Assembly (NCBI GenBank): GCA_018398575.1
Contig: JAGTXZ010000024.1
Location: 992,001 to 1,056,000 of the forward strand
Length of the DNA stretch: 64,000 nucleotides
Direction: 5' to 3'
From: Ampelomyces quisqualis
Lineage: Eukaryota > Ascomycota > Dothideomycetes > Pleosporales > Phaeosphaeriaceae
The notes beneath the pieces are model-generated. The model ran no database searches, had not been told where the DNA came from, and was given only the letters and a program-made list of their open reading frames with translations. The stretch's first letter is position 1; each line of letters starts with the position of its first letter. Position numbers and translations under genes: made by a program. Positions 1-12,001 of this stretch are shown here, piece by piece.

Positions 1-250
1 AAGGAGATGATGAGGATTGAAAACAGCTGAACCTAGCCACGAGGGACGAGATTCGTGCTATTTTATCGTTAATGGTCTGCAGAGAGAGTCACTGCTTCAC
101 AGACAAGAGCTACAAGAGCACACAAAATTGAGAATCAGCCCTTCACATTGCTATGTGTTTCTTGCTTTCTATTCTTACACCCCATCCAGCACCTCGTTCA
201 CCAATTATATCCTCTACTCACACTGCTCGCACTCTCCTCGTAGACCACAC
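1..250. other. Left-edge stretch without a recognised gene
   Basis: This stretch lies downstream of the minus-strand membrane-protein gene. Short open frames on the plus strand are rich in low-complexity Ser/Pro/His and read antisense through that gene. Its 3' untranslated region probably extends here. I see no RNA gene or repeat. Confidence 0.4.
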
Positions 251-1547
251 TCAACGACCAACTCCACTCCTATCCAATATTCTCACACCTTCAATCGTAA
301 CCCCACTTCCCTTCCTCTCCGGCACGCTCAACCCCATCTTCTCCTTCTCTCCAAATCGACTCTTCACCTCCCTCTCCCTCACCGACTCCTCAAGATACTT
401 GTGTCGTTCGTCCCTCGCCTTCTTCTGTAATTCACCAAATGGATCAAATCGCTCGCTTTCTGGGTTGCTGAACGGATTCTTGACCCAGCTTCCGCGATCG
501 GTCAACGTAGTTGAGCGTGGCCGGCCTGCAAGTACGTCGTATGCTTTGTTCAGAGGTGGGTCCGCAAAGGGATTGGGTGTGGGATGTGAAAGGGCGATGG
601 GAAATGTGGACTTGTCACGATCCGTGCTCACGGTTTCTGGGCGGACATAGGGGCCTGCGCCGAAGAGGGATTCGCTGCGCTCGCTGGAACGTGTTAGGTG
701 CGATCCGCTGACACCACCTAGGTCGGCAAAGGCTGGCGATGCAGATGGTACGTGTGCAGTTTCGGGGACGTGTAGTGAGCCTGTGTTGTCTGGGTTGAAG
801 GTATCGTCTGCGAGACGTTGGTTCTGTTTATTGTTGAGGCGCTTTCGACGCTTGATGTATATTACCGCTGCGATGAAGACGGCCATGGCACCTGGAAAGT
901 ATTTAGATGAAACTGTTGTAATGGTAGTGAATACGAGACAAACTTAAAATACTCAGTGTGATAGCAGCTGCGGCACCGCCCTTCGAAATCATTGTCTTTT
1001 CTTCTTGAGGTGAAGATCTCTGCGGGCCATTATCTTGTCCAGTGATCTCTGACTGCGCAGGCCCTGCGGCCGGGCCATCTGATACTGTTGCTTCAGGATT
1101 CGCGGTCGGGTTCATGGTAGTGGAACGTGTAGCAAGAGTCGATGATCCAGTGACCTGAGGTGCCCCTGCGAAGTTCTCCGGAAATGAGAAGCTGATTGTG
1201 AAAGCAGGCCCAGCTGATGTCCAAGAAGCTTCAGACTGCACTGCTGAAGCTACGCTTGGGATGCTGCTGGCGTTGTTCCCACCAGACTGACCGGGAAGGA
1301 ACGCTTGTTCTTCGTCGTCATCTGACTCTGAGTCCTCGCTTTCGGACGATCCTCCAAGCGTTGAAGGACTACTGAACGGCGAGTCTGGACTCTCTGGACC
1401 CTCATCTCCTTCTTCTTCAGGCTCCTCCACCTCTGGCGCTTCGGATGCCGCTGGTGCTGGAGCACTGCTCGCAATTGTGGCTTGTCGACGCACGCGCCTT
1501 GGAACAATCTTGACTGGCGATGGTCGCCGAAGCTGGTAACGAGCCAT
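251..1547 (-). CDS. Single-pass membrane protein with acidic Ser/Pro-rich N-terminal domain
   Basis: Two exons (1547-953 and 891-251) joined across a 61-nt GT-AG intron (892-952) give a 411-residue protein. The intron falls inside the only membrane segment, and correct splicing joins the AAAAITLS end of exon 1 to AMAVFIAAVIYI, followed by the stop-transfer cluster KRRKR. The N-terminal half is basic at first (MARYQLRRP), then has an acidic Glu/Asp/Ser stretch at about residues 45-85 and a Ser/Thr-rich low-complexity region. The C-terminal tail, about 180 residues, is polar and contains several S-x-R/P motifs. The layout resembles fungal Mid2/Wsc-like surface proteins, but there is no clear signal peptide and no Cys-rich WSC domain, so the function is unknown. 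The ATG at 1547 is the first in-frame Met; an additional upstream exon is possible. Confidence 0.75.
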
Positions 1548-3294
1548 GCTGTATGTTTGTTTTGTTTATTATTATAAAATCAGCAGACCAGAATGCTCAA
1601 TCCAAGAGTCGAATGAGAGGTCGTCAGGACTAGAGTACCAAAGAGTGGAATCAGTGGATCTGGTCAACTGAGTAAAGAAAAGATGATCTGACTATCCGAT
1701 AGAAAGAGTGACCAAGAATCGAAAAGAAGGGGAGCAGAGGAGTCTGGAAATGATATTGCTTTGACCGCATGCACGTCTCGGGGTTCGCTGCCTGGGGCAC
1801 CCTTCTCTAGCACGCATTGTCTCCGGATGATGGAAAAGTGGGTCTTGATACATTAAGCTCCGGGTACCTGGCCTTCTGATGGCTGTCATGTTGCAACAGA
1901 GATGCTCTCTATTGAGACGAGATCTACATCCTCAGCTCTGAGGTTCAAAAAATGCCAAGCCGAGCAATTTGGGATCCGACAATTGTTTAGGCAGTTGCAG
2001 CGGATTTCGATGATTGGCTGTGGCGAGAATCCGAGACAGCTTGGCTGTTTTGAAGACCGCTGTTGCAGCACAACGCGCTTCAGGTCGCAAGTGATTGAAG
2101 GTTCACTTCAAGCCAAGTCGAGATAAGACTCGCATAGCACTGTTGCAAGCATCCAAAAGCTGTTCAGCCTTTCTTTTGTAAAAGTAACGTCGTGGTCGGT
2201 GATGAGCACGTGCCCACATACCGCCAGCAAGGTGACGCAAAGAATCGCGTGTGACGGTTTGTCGCGAAGTTGTAGCCAGCACATGGAGCCAATGAACGAT
2301 CTTGCAAATAGGCGCATCTAGAGCGGAAGTTGAAATGCAGAAGCAGAGTCTATGTGACGCCCGGCAAGGTTACAAAAGCGTGGAAGTGGAGCCGTGGTCC
2401 CCGGAGCAGCAAAAGGACCTTCAATCCTTGAAGAGGGTCCACGATGGGCCCGTGCAGCAGGTTTGCGCATGAGGAGAACTGCGGCACGTTCGTGTTCCGC
2501 ATAGAAGATTTTCCGGGTAACGAATACCATTCCAAATCAAACACAGGACGCTCGTGTTCTACGTCACATTGAAGACAAGACTTGCTTCGCTGTATAGACT
2601 ACAACCAGACTTGACGTTAACGTGGCACGGATGTGCCCAGGTGCCAACGACAGTCTGATGTCTTCTTGGTAAGGAAGGCTGGGTCGTGGCAATGATGGAG
2701 AGTATATACGTGTAGAATACTCGGCAATTGGATCGCACTATTCATCAGCGTCGAATAACGAGTATCAAATTGATATCTTTTTCTACCTGCCAAGGTACTC
2801 GAATCGGTCCCGAACGCCCCGCAACAGCATATGATAGGCACTATGACATTGTAGCTGTCTATACTTTACGCTATCGAATGCATCCAGCTTGAATTAAAAT
2901 TCATCAACACTGCGTGATTAGAAATCACCATGCGGCGAGAGCAAGAACTTTACGTATCATGGGTAGAAATGTGTTTGTCGACGAAAGTCCATACACAATC
3001 GCCGGTCCCCCGCCCACCGATCTCGATCATCAGCGCACAAATCTACGTACGATTCTGCAGACAGGCCTTTGTGAGATTTGAGGGGGGTTGAACATTTGTT
3101 GGATCCCAACAACACCGGCTTTGAGATCGTTCGAATGCCGACTAAATGTGGTTTGCGAGGTAACAAAGAAAAATATCTTCAATCTACTGCGAAGTGGCTC
3201 GAGGTAGAACTGAATGCCGCCGATTGCATGTTTTTCGCGTACAGGGTTCTTGGATAATCCCGTGGTAATTATACCTGGATACGCCGAAAGGGCC
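1548..3294. other. Intergenic region, no gene recognised
   Basis: This 1.7 kb separates the membrane protein from the 3' end of the ABC transporter. Open frames are under 120 codons, lack family motifs, and the longest (about 3030-3392, minus) overlaps the transporter terminus out of frame. No tandem repeats or RNA genes were seen. Confidence 0.4.
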
Positions 3295-6200
3295 TCATGC
3301 CGAGATACTACGATCCAGACTTTGTCCCAGGCACATCTCATAGTAGACGCCCCGCTTCGAGAACAACATCTGGTGCGTCCCGCTTTCGACAATTTTTCCT
3401 CGAGCGAATACCATGATCAAATCCGCGCCCTTGATCGTGCTCAACCGATGAGCCACGGCGATAGTTGTCCTTCCGCTTTGCGCCTTCTCCAGCGCAGCCT
3501 GCACTATGCGCTCAGATTCAGTATCGAGTGCCGAGGTCGCCTCGTCCAAGAGTAATAGACGCGGCTCTCTGATCAGCGCTCGGGCGATCGTAATACGTTG
3601 CCGCTGACCGCCGGACAGCTGGGTGCCTCTGCTTCCACACATGGTCGCAAATCCCTCGGGCAGGGAATGAACGAAATCGCTGATGTTGCTTGCCTTCGCT
3701 GCAGCTTCGACCTGTGCGTCGGTAACTTCGCTTTCCATACCCATAGCAATATTGTCGCGCACAGAACCCTGGTATAAGACGGGCTCTTGTTGTACGAGTG
3801 CCACATCCTTTCGGTATTTTCGGGGACAGAGTTCTGGTAGATCAATGCCATCAAATGAGATACGCCCAGACTCTGGGTCGTAGAAACGTTCGAGGAGCGA
3901 GATCATGGTTGACTTGCCGCAACCACTGGCGCCTACTAATGCGATGAAATGGCCTCGTTGGACCTGCTGAGAGTCAGAACATGCATAAAATGCACCACAC
4001 ACCGCGAAACCCACATCAACATCAATGCCCTCAAGAACCTTGGCGTGCGGTCTTGAAGCGTAAGCGAATGCCACATCCTGTACCTCAATCCGCGCGGGTC
4101 TTTTCTCGTCGCCATCATCGAAGGGTGGCTTGGATGCATCCTCCTGAATGGCGGGCTTCATTCGCCGCAGCCAGAAGATGTAGTTCGCGGCAGTAGCAGA
4201 CTTCGTAAGACTAGTTGTGTATGAGAAGAATTGCGCAGCCGCCTCGCCAGAGAAGATGACACCGATAAAAACGATGAAAAATTGTGTTGTGGAGTACTCG
4301 CCGTAGCTTATGAGTCGACCGCCATACCTGACCGTTGTCAGTATAAGTATTGGACGCTGCGAGACAGAACATACCAGAAACCAAGAGCCAAGCCTAGAAA
4401 AGTAACCGACTGTGTCAAAGAGTACCAGAACATTGTCCATACCAACGCTTTTGTCGACTTCAAGGCAACACCTTGGAGACGGTCTTGGTATTTGTCAAGG
4501 ATGTGTCGCTCAAGCGCAAGGCTAGATACGGTCCTGATAGCGCTCACTGCTTCAGAGGCGAGGGCAGCGCTGCTCGAAAATCTTTTACCGGTATCTTCCT
4601 CGAGCTTGAACTCGATTCTGATCCGAAGATAACCAGAGAACACGATGGGTACCATGGCGCCAAATACGACAGCTAGCCCAAGCTTCCACCCAACAACGAT
4701 AGCCAACACAGAGCTTGAAAGAATGTTGACGACGTTGATGCAGATGAGCATGATATTGAATCCCAGCAATTCCGCCATGTTCGTTGGGTAGGATGAGAGG
4801 TTCGAGGCCAAGGATCCGCTTGCGTTTTCTGCATCATCAAAAAACGCCATATCTTGCTTGAGGATCAAGTCAAACATCTCGGAGCGGTATCGCTTCCCTA
4901 CGTGCTGCGCAACAATGTTACTCACCCACCCGACGATAGCGAAGACAATAAGGTTTCCGATAGCGACGATGAAGAACATCAAAGCGTAAAAGTCACCCTG
5001 TTTGACTCCTTCGACTGGCGACAGCTGAAAAGCTTGAACGATGCGAGAGAAAAGGATGGCTTGCGCAGGATAGGATGCACCTGTGGAGTATCAGTATTGT
5101 GTAGGATGAGTTGACGACCATGCGTTACCTCCGGCAATTGTCGCGATACCGAGAAGGATGAAACACTTCCAAAGATGGCTCTGTTCCTTGAGTACAGTGA
5201 ATATACAGCCGACAAGATTAAGCTGTGGCCCCTTGTCTCTCGAATCTGAGGTCATTTGGCCGATACCAGACGCTTGGGTTTGGGTACGGACAAGGGCAAC
5301 ACGTTCCGCACCCGTGTCTTCCTCGGCCTCTTTATCGCTGTCAGCATGTCCTAAGTCTTGTGCATTGACAAGACGCGCTGTATGTGTCAGTCGTAAATCA
5401 TACAGCTTTCGTTGATGCGCGAATCGCGACTTACCATATGCTCTGTCAAGCACCAAGAGCTTGTCATGTGTGCCTTGCTCAATGACCGCACCATTTGTCA
5501 TTACAACAATGTTATCTGCTCCCCGTATAGTTGAGAGCTTGTGTGCGATTACTATTGTAGTGCGGTCTTTTGACACGCGGTCAAGTGCTTGCTGAACAAT
5601 CTTCTCGGCTTTCGGATCCAGCGCGCTTGTGGCTTCGTCGAGAAGCAGCACTGTGGGCTCAGAGACAATGCTGCGAGCGATGGCAAGCCTTTGTTTCTGG
5701 CCGCCAGAAAGATTCATGGCACGTTCACCTAGCACGGTGTCATATCCCTTCGCAAGTCAGTGATGTCACGTCCATAGAGCATTGACTTTGGCGTACCTTT
5801 GGTAGCCGAGATATGAACTCGTCGGCATATGCATCTTTACATGCTTTTTCAATGAGGACACGCTGTTCAGCCTTAGGTAAGTTTGCTTTCTCTGTTCCAA
5901 AGAGCCCGGATGCCACGTTTTCGTATACAGTACCGGATAACAGTACAGGTTCCTGTTGCACTAGACGCATATTCGTCCTGAGCCAGGTAAGGTTTAGTTT
6001 ACGAATGTCGACACCATCGAGGAGTATTGTCCCTGTCGGTGTGTCGTACCAGCGTTCTGCGAGAATATTAGGAATAGGATGGCAGAGAAAGATCAAACAT
6101 ACCGAGTAACCCAATAATTGTAGACTTGCCGGAGCCACTAGCGCCCACAAGAGCTGTAGTTTGACGCGCAGGGGCTGTCAGGTTCAATCCTCGGAGGACA

Positions 6201-7674
6201 ATCGTATCGGGCCTGGAAGGATACGCAAACGTGACATCCTTGATCTCGACAACGCCTGTGCATGTAGCAGGCACTAACCCTTCGTCGCTGAGTGGATCAA
6301 TTTCAGACTTGCGGTCGATTGTTCGAAACAGCTCCTCAGCAGCGGAAGAGGCTTTCGTGATTGCCATGCTATGAGGCGCAATAGTGGTCATGGCAGTGGC
6401 GGCCACGATAACAGCGAAGATGACTGTAAAACTGAAGAGTGTTAGCTAAAATACAGATTGTTAAACAGAGAGTCCTACACATCACCAGCTTCCTGAATTG
6501 TTCCATTGAAGTACAACCGTATACCTTGCCAGAATGCTAGGCCGTATCCACTATACACACAGAAGAACTCGGTTGAGAATAATACGGCAAAAACTGGAGA
6601 ATTCTTCATTCCTATTACCATGGCTTCATCAATTAGTTTGTCAAATCTGCGTGACAACAGCGGATTGAGCCAGAATGCATGAACCGTGCGCACTGTCGAG
6701 AAGACCTCCTCTGCAAGTAGACCTGCACGGGAGTAGATTTCTAGTTGTTTACCCTCGTACTTGGTGACGAATCCAATGCAGATCCCAACCGCGATCACAA
6801 TAGCAGGTACGATACCAAGCGTTATAAGGGTAAGCTTCCACTGGACAGCGAAGGCAACGATGAACGCCGAGACAAAGGTGGACAACGCTGAAATAACTAG
6901 AGTCAGCTTCTCCGAGATGCCATTGTTAACGTGGTTGCCGTTTGTCGTGGCTTGAGTAGTTACCGATACAACTGAGTCTGTGTCGAAATATGCAATGTTC
7001 TGTTGGAGAACGTGTCTGATGAAGTCGATGCGTAAGGCCTTGGTCGTTTTTATGGCGGCGATTGAAATACAGATCTAGCATTCATTAGCGACAATGCTTT
7101 CAATCGTGCACAACCAGAGATAGCTTGGTAGTTCTCCGTTGTGGATTGCGGATCGGGTTGCTGCGCCAATCGTTGCCACAAACTACTGAAGCCGTGGACT
7201 TACCGAATGAATGTACGTCATAGCAAACTTTGCAATAAAGAGATATATAAAGAACAGCCTGGAGTGTCTAAGTTCATTTTGTGTCCGATGCCTTTGGCTA
7301 AGTCATACACACGTGTATCTGTTGACTTCAGATCGATACTGAGCAGGCGAGAGGCTTCCATTTCCAAAGCCAACAATGGTGCTCACGAATTTGCCAAATA
7401 CCAAGTCCATTAAAGGCAAGACTGTGCCAGCAGCCATGGCTGCGATGAAAGCCACAATGTTGAGAGCCCAGCTCTTCTTGTCAGCATAGCGGAAGACACG
7501 CTTTCGAGATGTTAGCTCGTTCCTGCGTTTCAACCTGACAGGACTGACAAAGTAATGGCTCAGGCCACCTTTTGCTTCTTTTGACTTTGCATCGCTATCA
7601 CTTGTGTCTGTTGCTGCATCAATGCTCTTGCGGCGCGCGGGTGACGGCAAAGTTTCCTTTTCAGCAAGCGCCAT
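3295..7674 (-). CDS. ABCB-type full-size multidrug ABC transporter
   Basis: A full-length ATP-driven exporter of the Pmd1/Mdr1 (P-glycoprotein, ABCB) family in TMD1-NBD1-TMD2-NBD2 order, roughly 1,270 residues from about ten exons. Exon 1 starts MALAEKETLPSPARRKS at 7674 and enters TMD1 at about residue 70. NBD1 has Walker A GASGSGKST (about 6130), a Q-loop QQEP, signature LSGGQ and Walker B LLLDEATSALD. TMD2 lies at about 5110-4200. NBD2 has GASGCGKST (about 3920), LSGGQ (about 3620), LLLDEATSALD and the H-loop IAVAHRLST. The last codons are SISA-stop at 3295. Introns are short (46-60 nt) except one of about 129 nt after the second helix. No frame break was seen, so it should be functional. 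It is divergently transcribed from a Zn2Cys6 regulator 336 bp away and near a UstYa-like gene, which suggests export of, or resistance to, a locus product; the substrate is inferred, not shown. Confidence 0.95.
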
Positions 7675-8010
7675 GTCGAAATGTCAAGTTGGGTAACGGC
7701 TGGTGGAGAGCAGGTTCCCTTCGATACGGCTCATAATTATCCAATGCAGTCAGTCTCCGTATTCGAAGCCCGCGCACCTCGAAACTTCCGTATGTCCGTC
7801 CTGGCTGTGTCATGACGGGAAGCCCAACAGAGCAGTGATTCTTGGCATCCCAAAAGGGCTAGTCATGACGTGACCACTCCGCTTTGTTCAGGTTTGTTGC
7901 GGAAGCCGAGGAACCCGTGGTTTCTCCGAGTCTTCATCCACACAGTCGCACCGTTTACGTGTACGCGCAACGCGGGCACCGTGGATTTGGTTGCATCAGC
8001 TGCAGGCAAT
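7675..8010. promoter_or_regulatory. Divergent promoter between transporter and regulator
   Basis: A 336-bp region separates the start codons of the ABC transporter (minus, 7674) and the Zn2Cys6 regulator (plus, 8011), so both promoters must lie here. It contains CGG and CCG triplets (for example near 7720, 7790 and 7905) of the kind bound by Zn2Cys6 dimers, but I could not define a convincing operator. Shared control of the two genes is an inference from geometry. Confidence 0.5.
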
Positions 8011-10732
8011 ATGGACGACGGAGATGACATGGAGACGTCGCTCGATGGAGCAACGTCTAAGCGAGCTGTAAGGACCTCTGTCATCCACTTTTAACCACGT
8101 GTTAATCCTTCACAGTGCGACTCGTGCAGGACAAGAAAGTTAGTGGCGCATCCTCATGACACGGTAAAGAGCCGGCGCTGAAAGGTCCCAGGATACGCTG
8201 TGATCGCCTTGTTCCTTGTTCCAATTGCAAAGCAAGCAAATTAAGTAAGTTAATTTGCATGACACCAATCCGGATTGTAGCTGACAGATCAAGCTTGCAT
8301 GAACACTGCACCCACGCAAAAGGCGCAGCGTCAAAGAGTACACATATCTGAAGAATAGTAAGTAAAATTGTCTGCATGTAACTATCAGTGGTCCAGGCAT
8401 CTTCGATGGACAGACATTGCACCTGAACTTCAGCTTATCCCGACCAGTGAAAAGAAAATCGACCGCATCGAAGACCGATTGGCAGGGATCGAAAATGTGC
8501 TTGAGAGCCTTGCCACGAAGCTCAGTGACCTTGATCTCAGAAGGGACTCTACTGAGCACGGCAGCCAGTGCCGCTCAAGTCGCAAAGATACGAATAGGAG
8601 CCCAGGCACGATAGATGAAGCCCCCACACCAGCTCCCTTTGAAGGCGAAACAACGATCAATACGCAGTCAGACTATGCACGAGAATTTCTCGCGAGAGCG
8701 GTTGGCACTACTCCATCTGTAGGACAGAACGCTGAAGTCCAGTCAGCATTACAGTCCCTCGGCGAGCTAGTAAAGCATCATGGCCATATCACTTCACCCA
8801 CAGTCGGCAACCTTCAGACTCTAGTCAACCGCTCGTTGGCCGATATTGATCCAGAGAACTTGTCAAAGCCGCCATGGGACACGATAGAAATCGCATTGAA
8901 AAGAGCTTGTGGTATGTCGTTTGTTCAGTTACCTTTCGACAATAACTAAGTCTAGTCCTCGCCAGATTTTCCAACTATGTCGCTCGCCGTCATTTTTCCG
9001 TTTTTGAGCATGATGAATCTTCACGCTATCATTGATGACGCATATCACAACCCAAGTCAATGTGGAGCTCTTCGTCGCATGCTCGCTTTTGGCGCATTGC
9101 ATATAATCTTCGAAGAGTACTCGGCATTCCCACCACCTGGCATGAATTCCGGGGACAATCGGACATATATAGTCCAGTGCCAGCTCCAGATCGAGGTGGC
9201 CATGAGCCAGCTCGACATGTTTATGCCTGCCAGCTATGAGAACATCATGGCTCTGATGTTGGGTGGCTCATGGGCTGTTGAGATGTGCAAGCCATCACTT
9301 ACATCGATGATGGTCAGTATAGCCGCTAGGCTTTGTCAGACCTTGGGATATCACCGCTATCAAACCATGAAGGATGACAGTGATGAAGACCGCAAAACCA
9401 AGACTCAAATGTTCTGGATCATCTACTTGTTCGACAAGACATTGTCACTTCGACTAGGGCGGCCGAGTTTCATACAGGACTGGGACATCTCTCTGCCTTT
9501 CTTCAACAATGGCGATGTTGTGAATGATGTTCCGGACAGGAATCAAATGCTCACTTACTGGGTGAAACTTGCTCGTGTGCAGGGGCAAACATATGAGAAA
9601 CTTTTCAGCCCAGCGGCCTTTCTCAGGTCGCACGAGGAACGGAGTCAAACGGTGGTGGAACTTGTTGATTATTTGAATGAAGCATGGTATGAGCGTGGAG
9701 ACGCTCGTATCACGGACCTCACATTGACAGATCAATTCTTGCAACAGTCGGCTCTTAGGAACAGAAGTCCCAATGACACAGAGCTACCCTCGAGGCGTAA
9801 GCGGTCGACACATGGATTGACCGAGGCCGACATACACATGCGACGTAAAGTACACAGGTCTCTACAATGAGCGTATGCTTACCAGGACAGGTGCGATGGA
9901 ACGTGTGAACGACGTGTTCTTCTATGCAGATTCGGTTATGCACTACTCTACGTGCACATTAATACAGCGAGCGGTTAGTCCGGACATTGGCAATGCCACA
10001 CTTAATCAGGAATGCCTTGCGTCAGCACGTGCAGCTCTCCTTGCGCATTCTCGATGTAGTGCCCGATTCAACGTCAAAGGACAAGAGGACCTTTGGATTG
10101 GTTACCTTCACTGGTCCATTCTGCAGGCGCCTTTCACACCGTAAGCATATCCGACCCTGGCTATATGATGTCGCTGACTGAAGACTAGATTCATCGTGAT
10201 ATTCTGCAATACAATCCAGAATGCTGACCCAGACGATCTCGATTGCTTAAAAGATTTCGTGGCGAGCTTAGAGGGCTGTCGTACCATGACAGAAGGTTCT
10301 CACAAGCTGCATAAAATGTGCAACCTCTTTTTACGAGTCGCGATGTTGTATATGCAAGCCAAGATTCAAGACACATCGATCCAACCGCAGACGTTTCTAG
10401 CGAGTCAGCCAAATTATTACACTGCCGCGGACGGCAGCCAATTCGACCTCCATTCCATGACAGAATTCGACCCATATTTGAGTGCTCTGGGCCTGATGCC
10501 AAATCCTTCATGGCCAGTGGCAAGCTTTCCAACTCCGCAGGCCACCGATTCCATGAATCATTATACACAGGGCGACGGTCTGGGCGGCATACCGACAATG
10601 GACATGCCCGGCATGGGACTGGCTGGCAACGGCCAAAATTCAGTACAAGATTGGTTCTCCGGCTCGCAGTATCTAATGAACCTGATGGAAGTTGGCGATG
10701 ATTCGCAAATGGTCGACTTCAACAACATGTAA
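8011..10732 (+). CDS. Zn2Cys6 fungal transcription factor (fungal_trans domain)
   Basis: A nuclear regulator spread over about seven exons. The first exon encodes MDDGDDMETSLDGATSKRA. Splicing at about 8069-8115, 8139-8190 and 8248-8285 assembles a complete Zn2Cys6 cluster with spacing C-x2-C-x6-C-x5-C-x2-C-x8-C, including CDSCRTRK and CSNCKASK. A further intron ends near 8446 and leads into the coiled-coil linker KKIDRIEDRLAGIENVLES. The fungal_trans middle domain (PF04082 type) spans about 8980-9600, with the hallmark stretch ARLCQTLGYHR and the motif FDKTLSLRLGRPS. A 61-nt intron near 9800 and one at 10141-10188 complete the frame to the stop at 10732. The C-terminus is rich in Met/Gly/Asn, typical of activation regions. 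I chose the ATG at 8011 because it directly precedes the zinc cluster. It faces the ABC transporter and is likely its regulator. Confidence 0.9.
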
Positions 10733-11418
10733 AAGCTATCGTCGTGATTCGACAATGTCGATACCCGCAGCATCTAGGCCCACGCATACTGAATATCATA
10801 ATATACGAAAGATCTCAGGTAGTGGCATCTTTCCGGCACAAGCACCGGCCTATTGTGTACTTTCTCAGTCACAGAAAAGCTTACATAGCCTCTTTCATGC
10901 TGGTGGTATAGACTGAAGGGCATTTTTGTGTATACCAGATACCCTGCTCATACTAATTCTATATTGGTGCTAGCCTGTCAAATGTTCTACTTGCCTCACA
11001 TTGGATCTAAAGGCACTAGCTTATTAAAACAGCTCCGCACGGCTTCATTGCGATCACACGACGACAGCTGTGTTTCGACTTCAAACAGCAAGCTTACTCA
11101 TCTCCAGCGACATCTGCCGTAAGTTTTGAGGCTGGAATGAATGGGACTTCATATTTGACAGGCTGGTGTCACGTGTGATTTGGTCCGTCAAAAAGCACAT
11201 CCTCATCCATCTTTTATCGATAGCCCTCAATGATAACAAAATGGTTGGAATACGCTCAAACGATTGTTTTCGACACCAGAAAAGACAAAAAACTAACAGA
11301 CCCGCCTCGCCCTCAACTATCCAGGTAGAGCGTAACAGAACCATGACAACACACTGTGCTCCCCTCCGCACTTCCCTTTTTCTCGATTTTTCCCTTCGAA
11401 AAGAGGCTGAAGTTAACA
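10733..11418. other. Intergenic region, no gene recognised
   Basis: The 3' flank of the transcription factor and the 3' side of the repeat protein locus. Only short open frames without motifs are present, and nothing here resembles an RNA gene. Confidence 0.4.
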
Positions 11419-11642
11419 CCTATTTACCCCTGTTACCCTTACCCTTGCCTTTATGATGCGGCTCCGGGTCACGCGCCCCCAAAACCTCAACACCAGCCCA
11501 GTGATTCACGCTTGTTGTTCTTCCTGTCGTCATTGCCCTTGCCCTTGTGGTGGGGAGCACGAGTTTCTAGGTCGAGCGCGAGTTTCTAGGTCGAGCGCGA
11601 GTTTCTAGGTCGACATCGGCCCAGTGAGCTTCGTCGACTTCC
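11419..11642 (-). pseudogene. Out-of-frame repeat copies downstream of the secreted repeat protein
   Basis: Directly beyond the stop of the secreted repeat protein the same DNA module continues, but not in one frame. Two further copies of the HHKGKGKG-type motif can be read on the minus strand: one about 11510-11575 (PHHKGKGNDD then a KR site) and one about 11420-11480 (PEPHHKGKGKG followed by a stop). Each lies in a different frame from the upstream copy. Both are preceded by an HWA-V-containing spacer shared with the expressed part, which shows common descent. A 19-bp triplication at 11561-11613 accounts for one shift. The simplest reading is a longer ancestral repeat protein truncated by frameshifts; an unrecognised splicing pattern is the alternative. 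Confidence 0.55.
11561..11613. repeat. 19-bp tandem repeat, 2.8 copies
   Basis: The unit gagtttctaggtcgagcgc starts at 11561 and repeats at 11580 and 11599, the last copy being partial. The unit is not a multiple of three, so each extra copy shifts the frame of the overlapping minus-strand repeat module. With a single copy the module would read through one VDLETR-type segment; the two extra copies add 38 bp. Confidence 0.9.
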
Positions 11643-12001
11643 TCATTCTCGAACTCGCGGCGATTCTTCTTTCTGCCCTTGCCTTTGCCCTTGGTGACGA
11701 GCTTCAAGGTCGACTACTGGGCCCCGGCGATTGTTTTCCCTGCCCTTGCCCTTGCTTTTATGATGAGGATCACGAGCCTCGATCTCAATATTGCGGCTGG
11801 TCAGAGCAGCGACAAGATTCAGGTCTCGGACTGAAGCGCTCCCCTTTTGGTTGTAAGTACATCCCATGTCAATTGAGACTCTGTCATGCTTACCACCGTG
11901 CGAGCTGTTACAGCATTGTCCTGCACTTGCTTAGTGTCAGACACAACATAAGCAGAGGTGCAAGCACCAAGTCCCAGCAGTGCGATAATGGTAAACCTCA
12001 T
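11643..12001 (-). CDS. Small secreted repeat protein with dibasic sites (possible Kex2-processed precursor)
   Basis: Two exons (12001-11894 and 11843-11643, 50-nt GT-AG intron between) give a 102-residue secreted protein. The N-terminus MRFTIIALLGLGACTSA is a typical signal peptide. The mature part carries EARDPHHKSKGKG followed by NNRR, then a second module (LEARHQGQRQGQ) that is a frame-shifted version of the first. Dibasic RR/KR sites between modules are the pattern of Kex2-processed fungal precursors such as ustiloxin- and victorin-type RiPP precursors. Those families have identical core peptides in each repeat; here the modules are imperfect and the reading frame is lost after the second, so the gene may be decaying. 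A UstYa-family gene lies 1.1 kb away. It could instead be an ordinary low-complexity secreted protein. Function is inferred from context only. Confidence 0.6.

Noticed and set aside
3115..3145. B-box-like gttcgaatgcc as a second tRNA
   Set aside because: No flanking T stem, A box or acceptor pairing could be formed, even allowing insertions.
7870..8010. Longer N-terminus for the Zn2Cys6 factor from an in-frame ATG at 7870
   Set aside because: The added residues look like translated promoter and have no conserved character; the ATG at 8011 gives the usual short leader before the zinc cluster.
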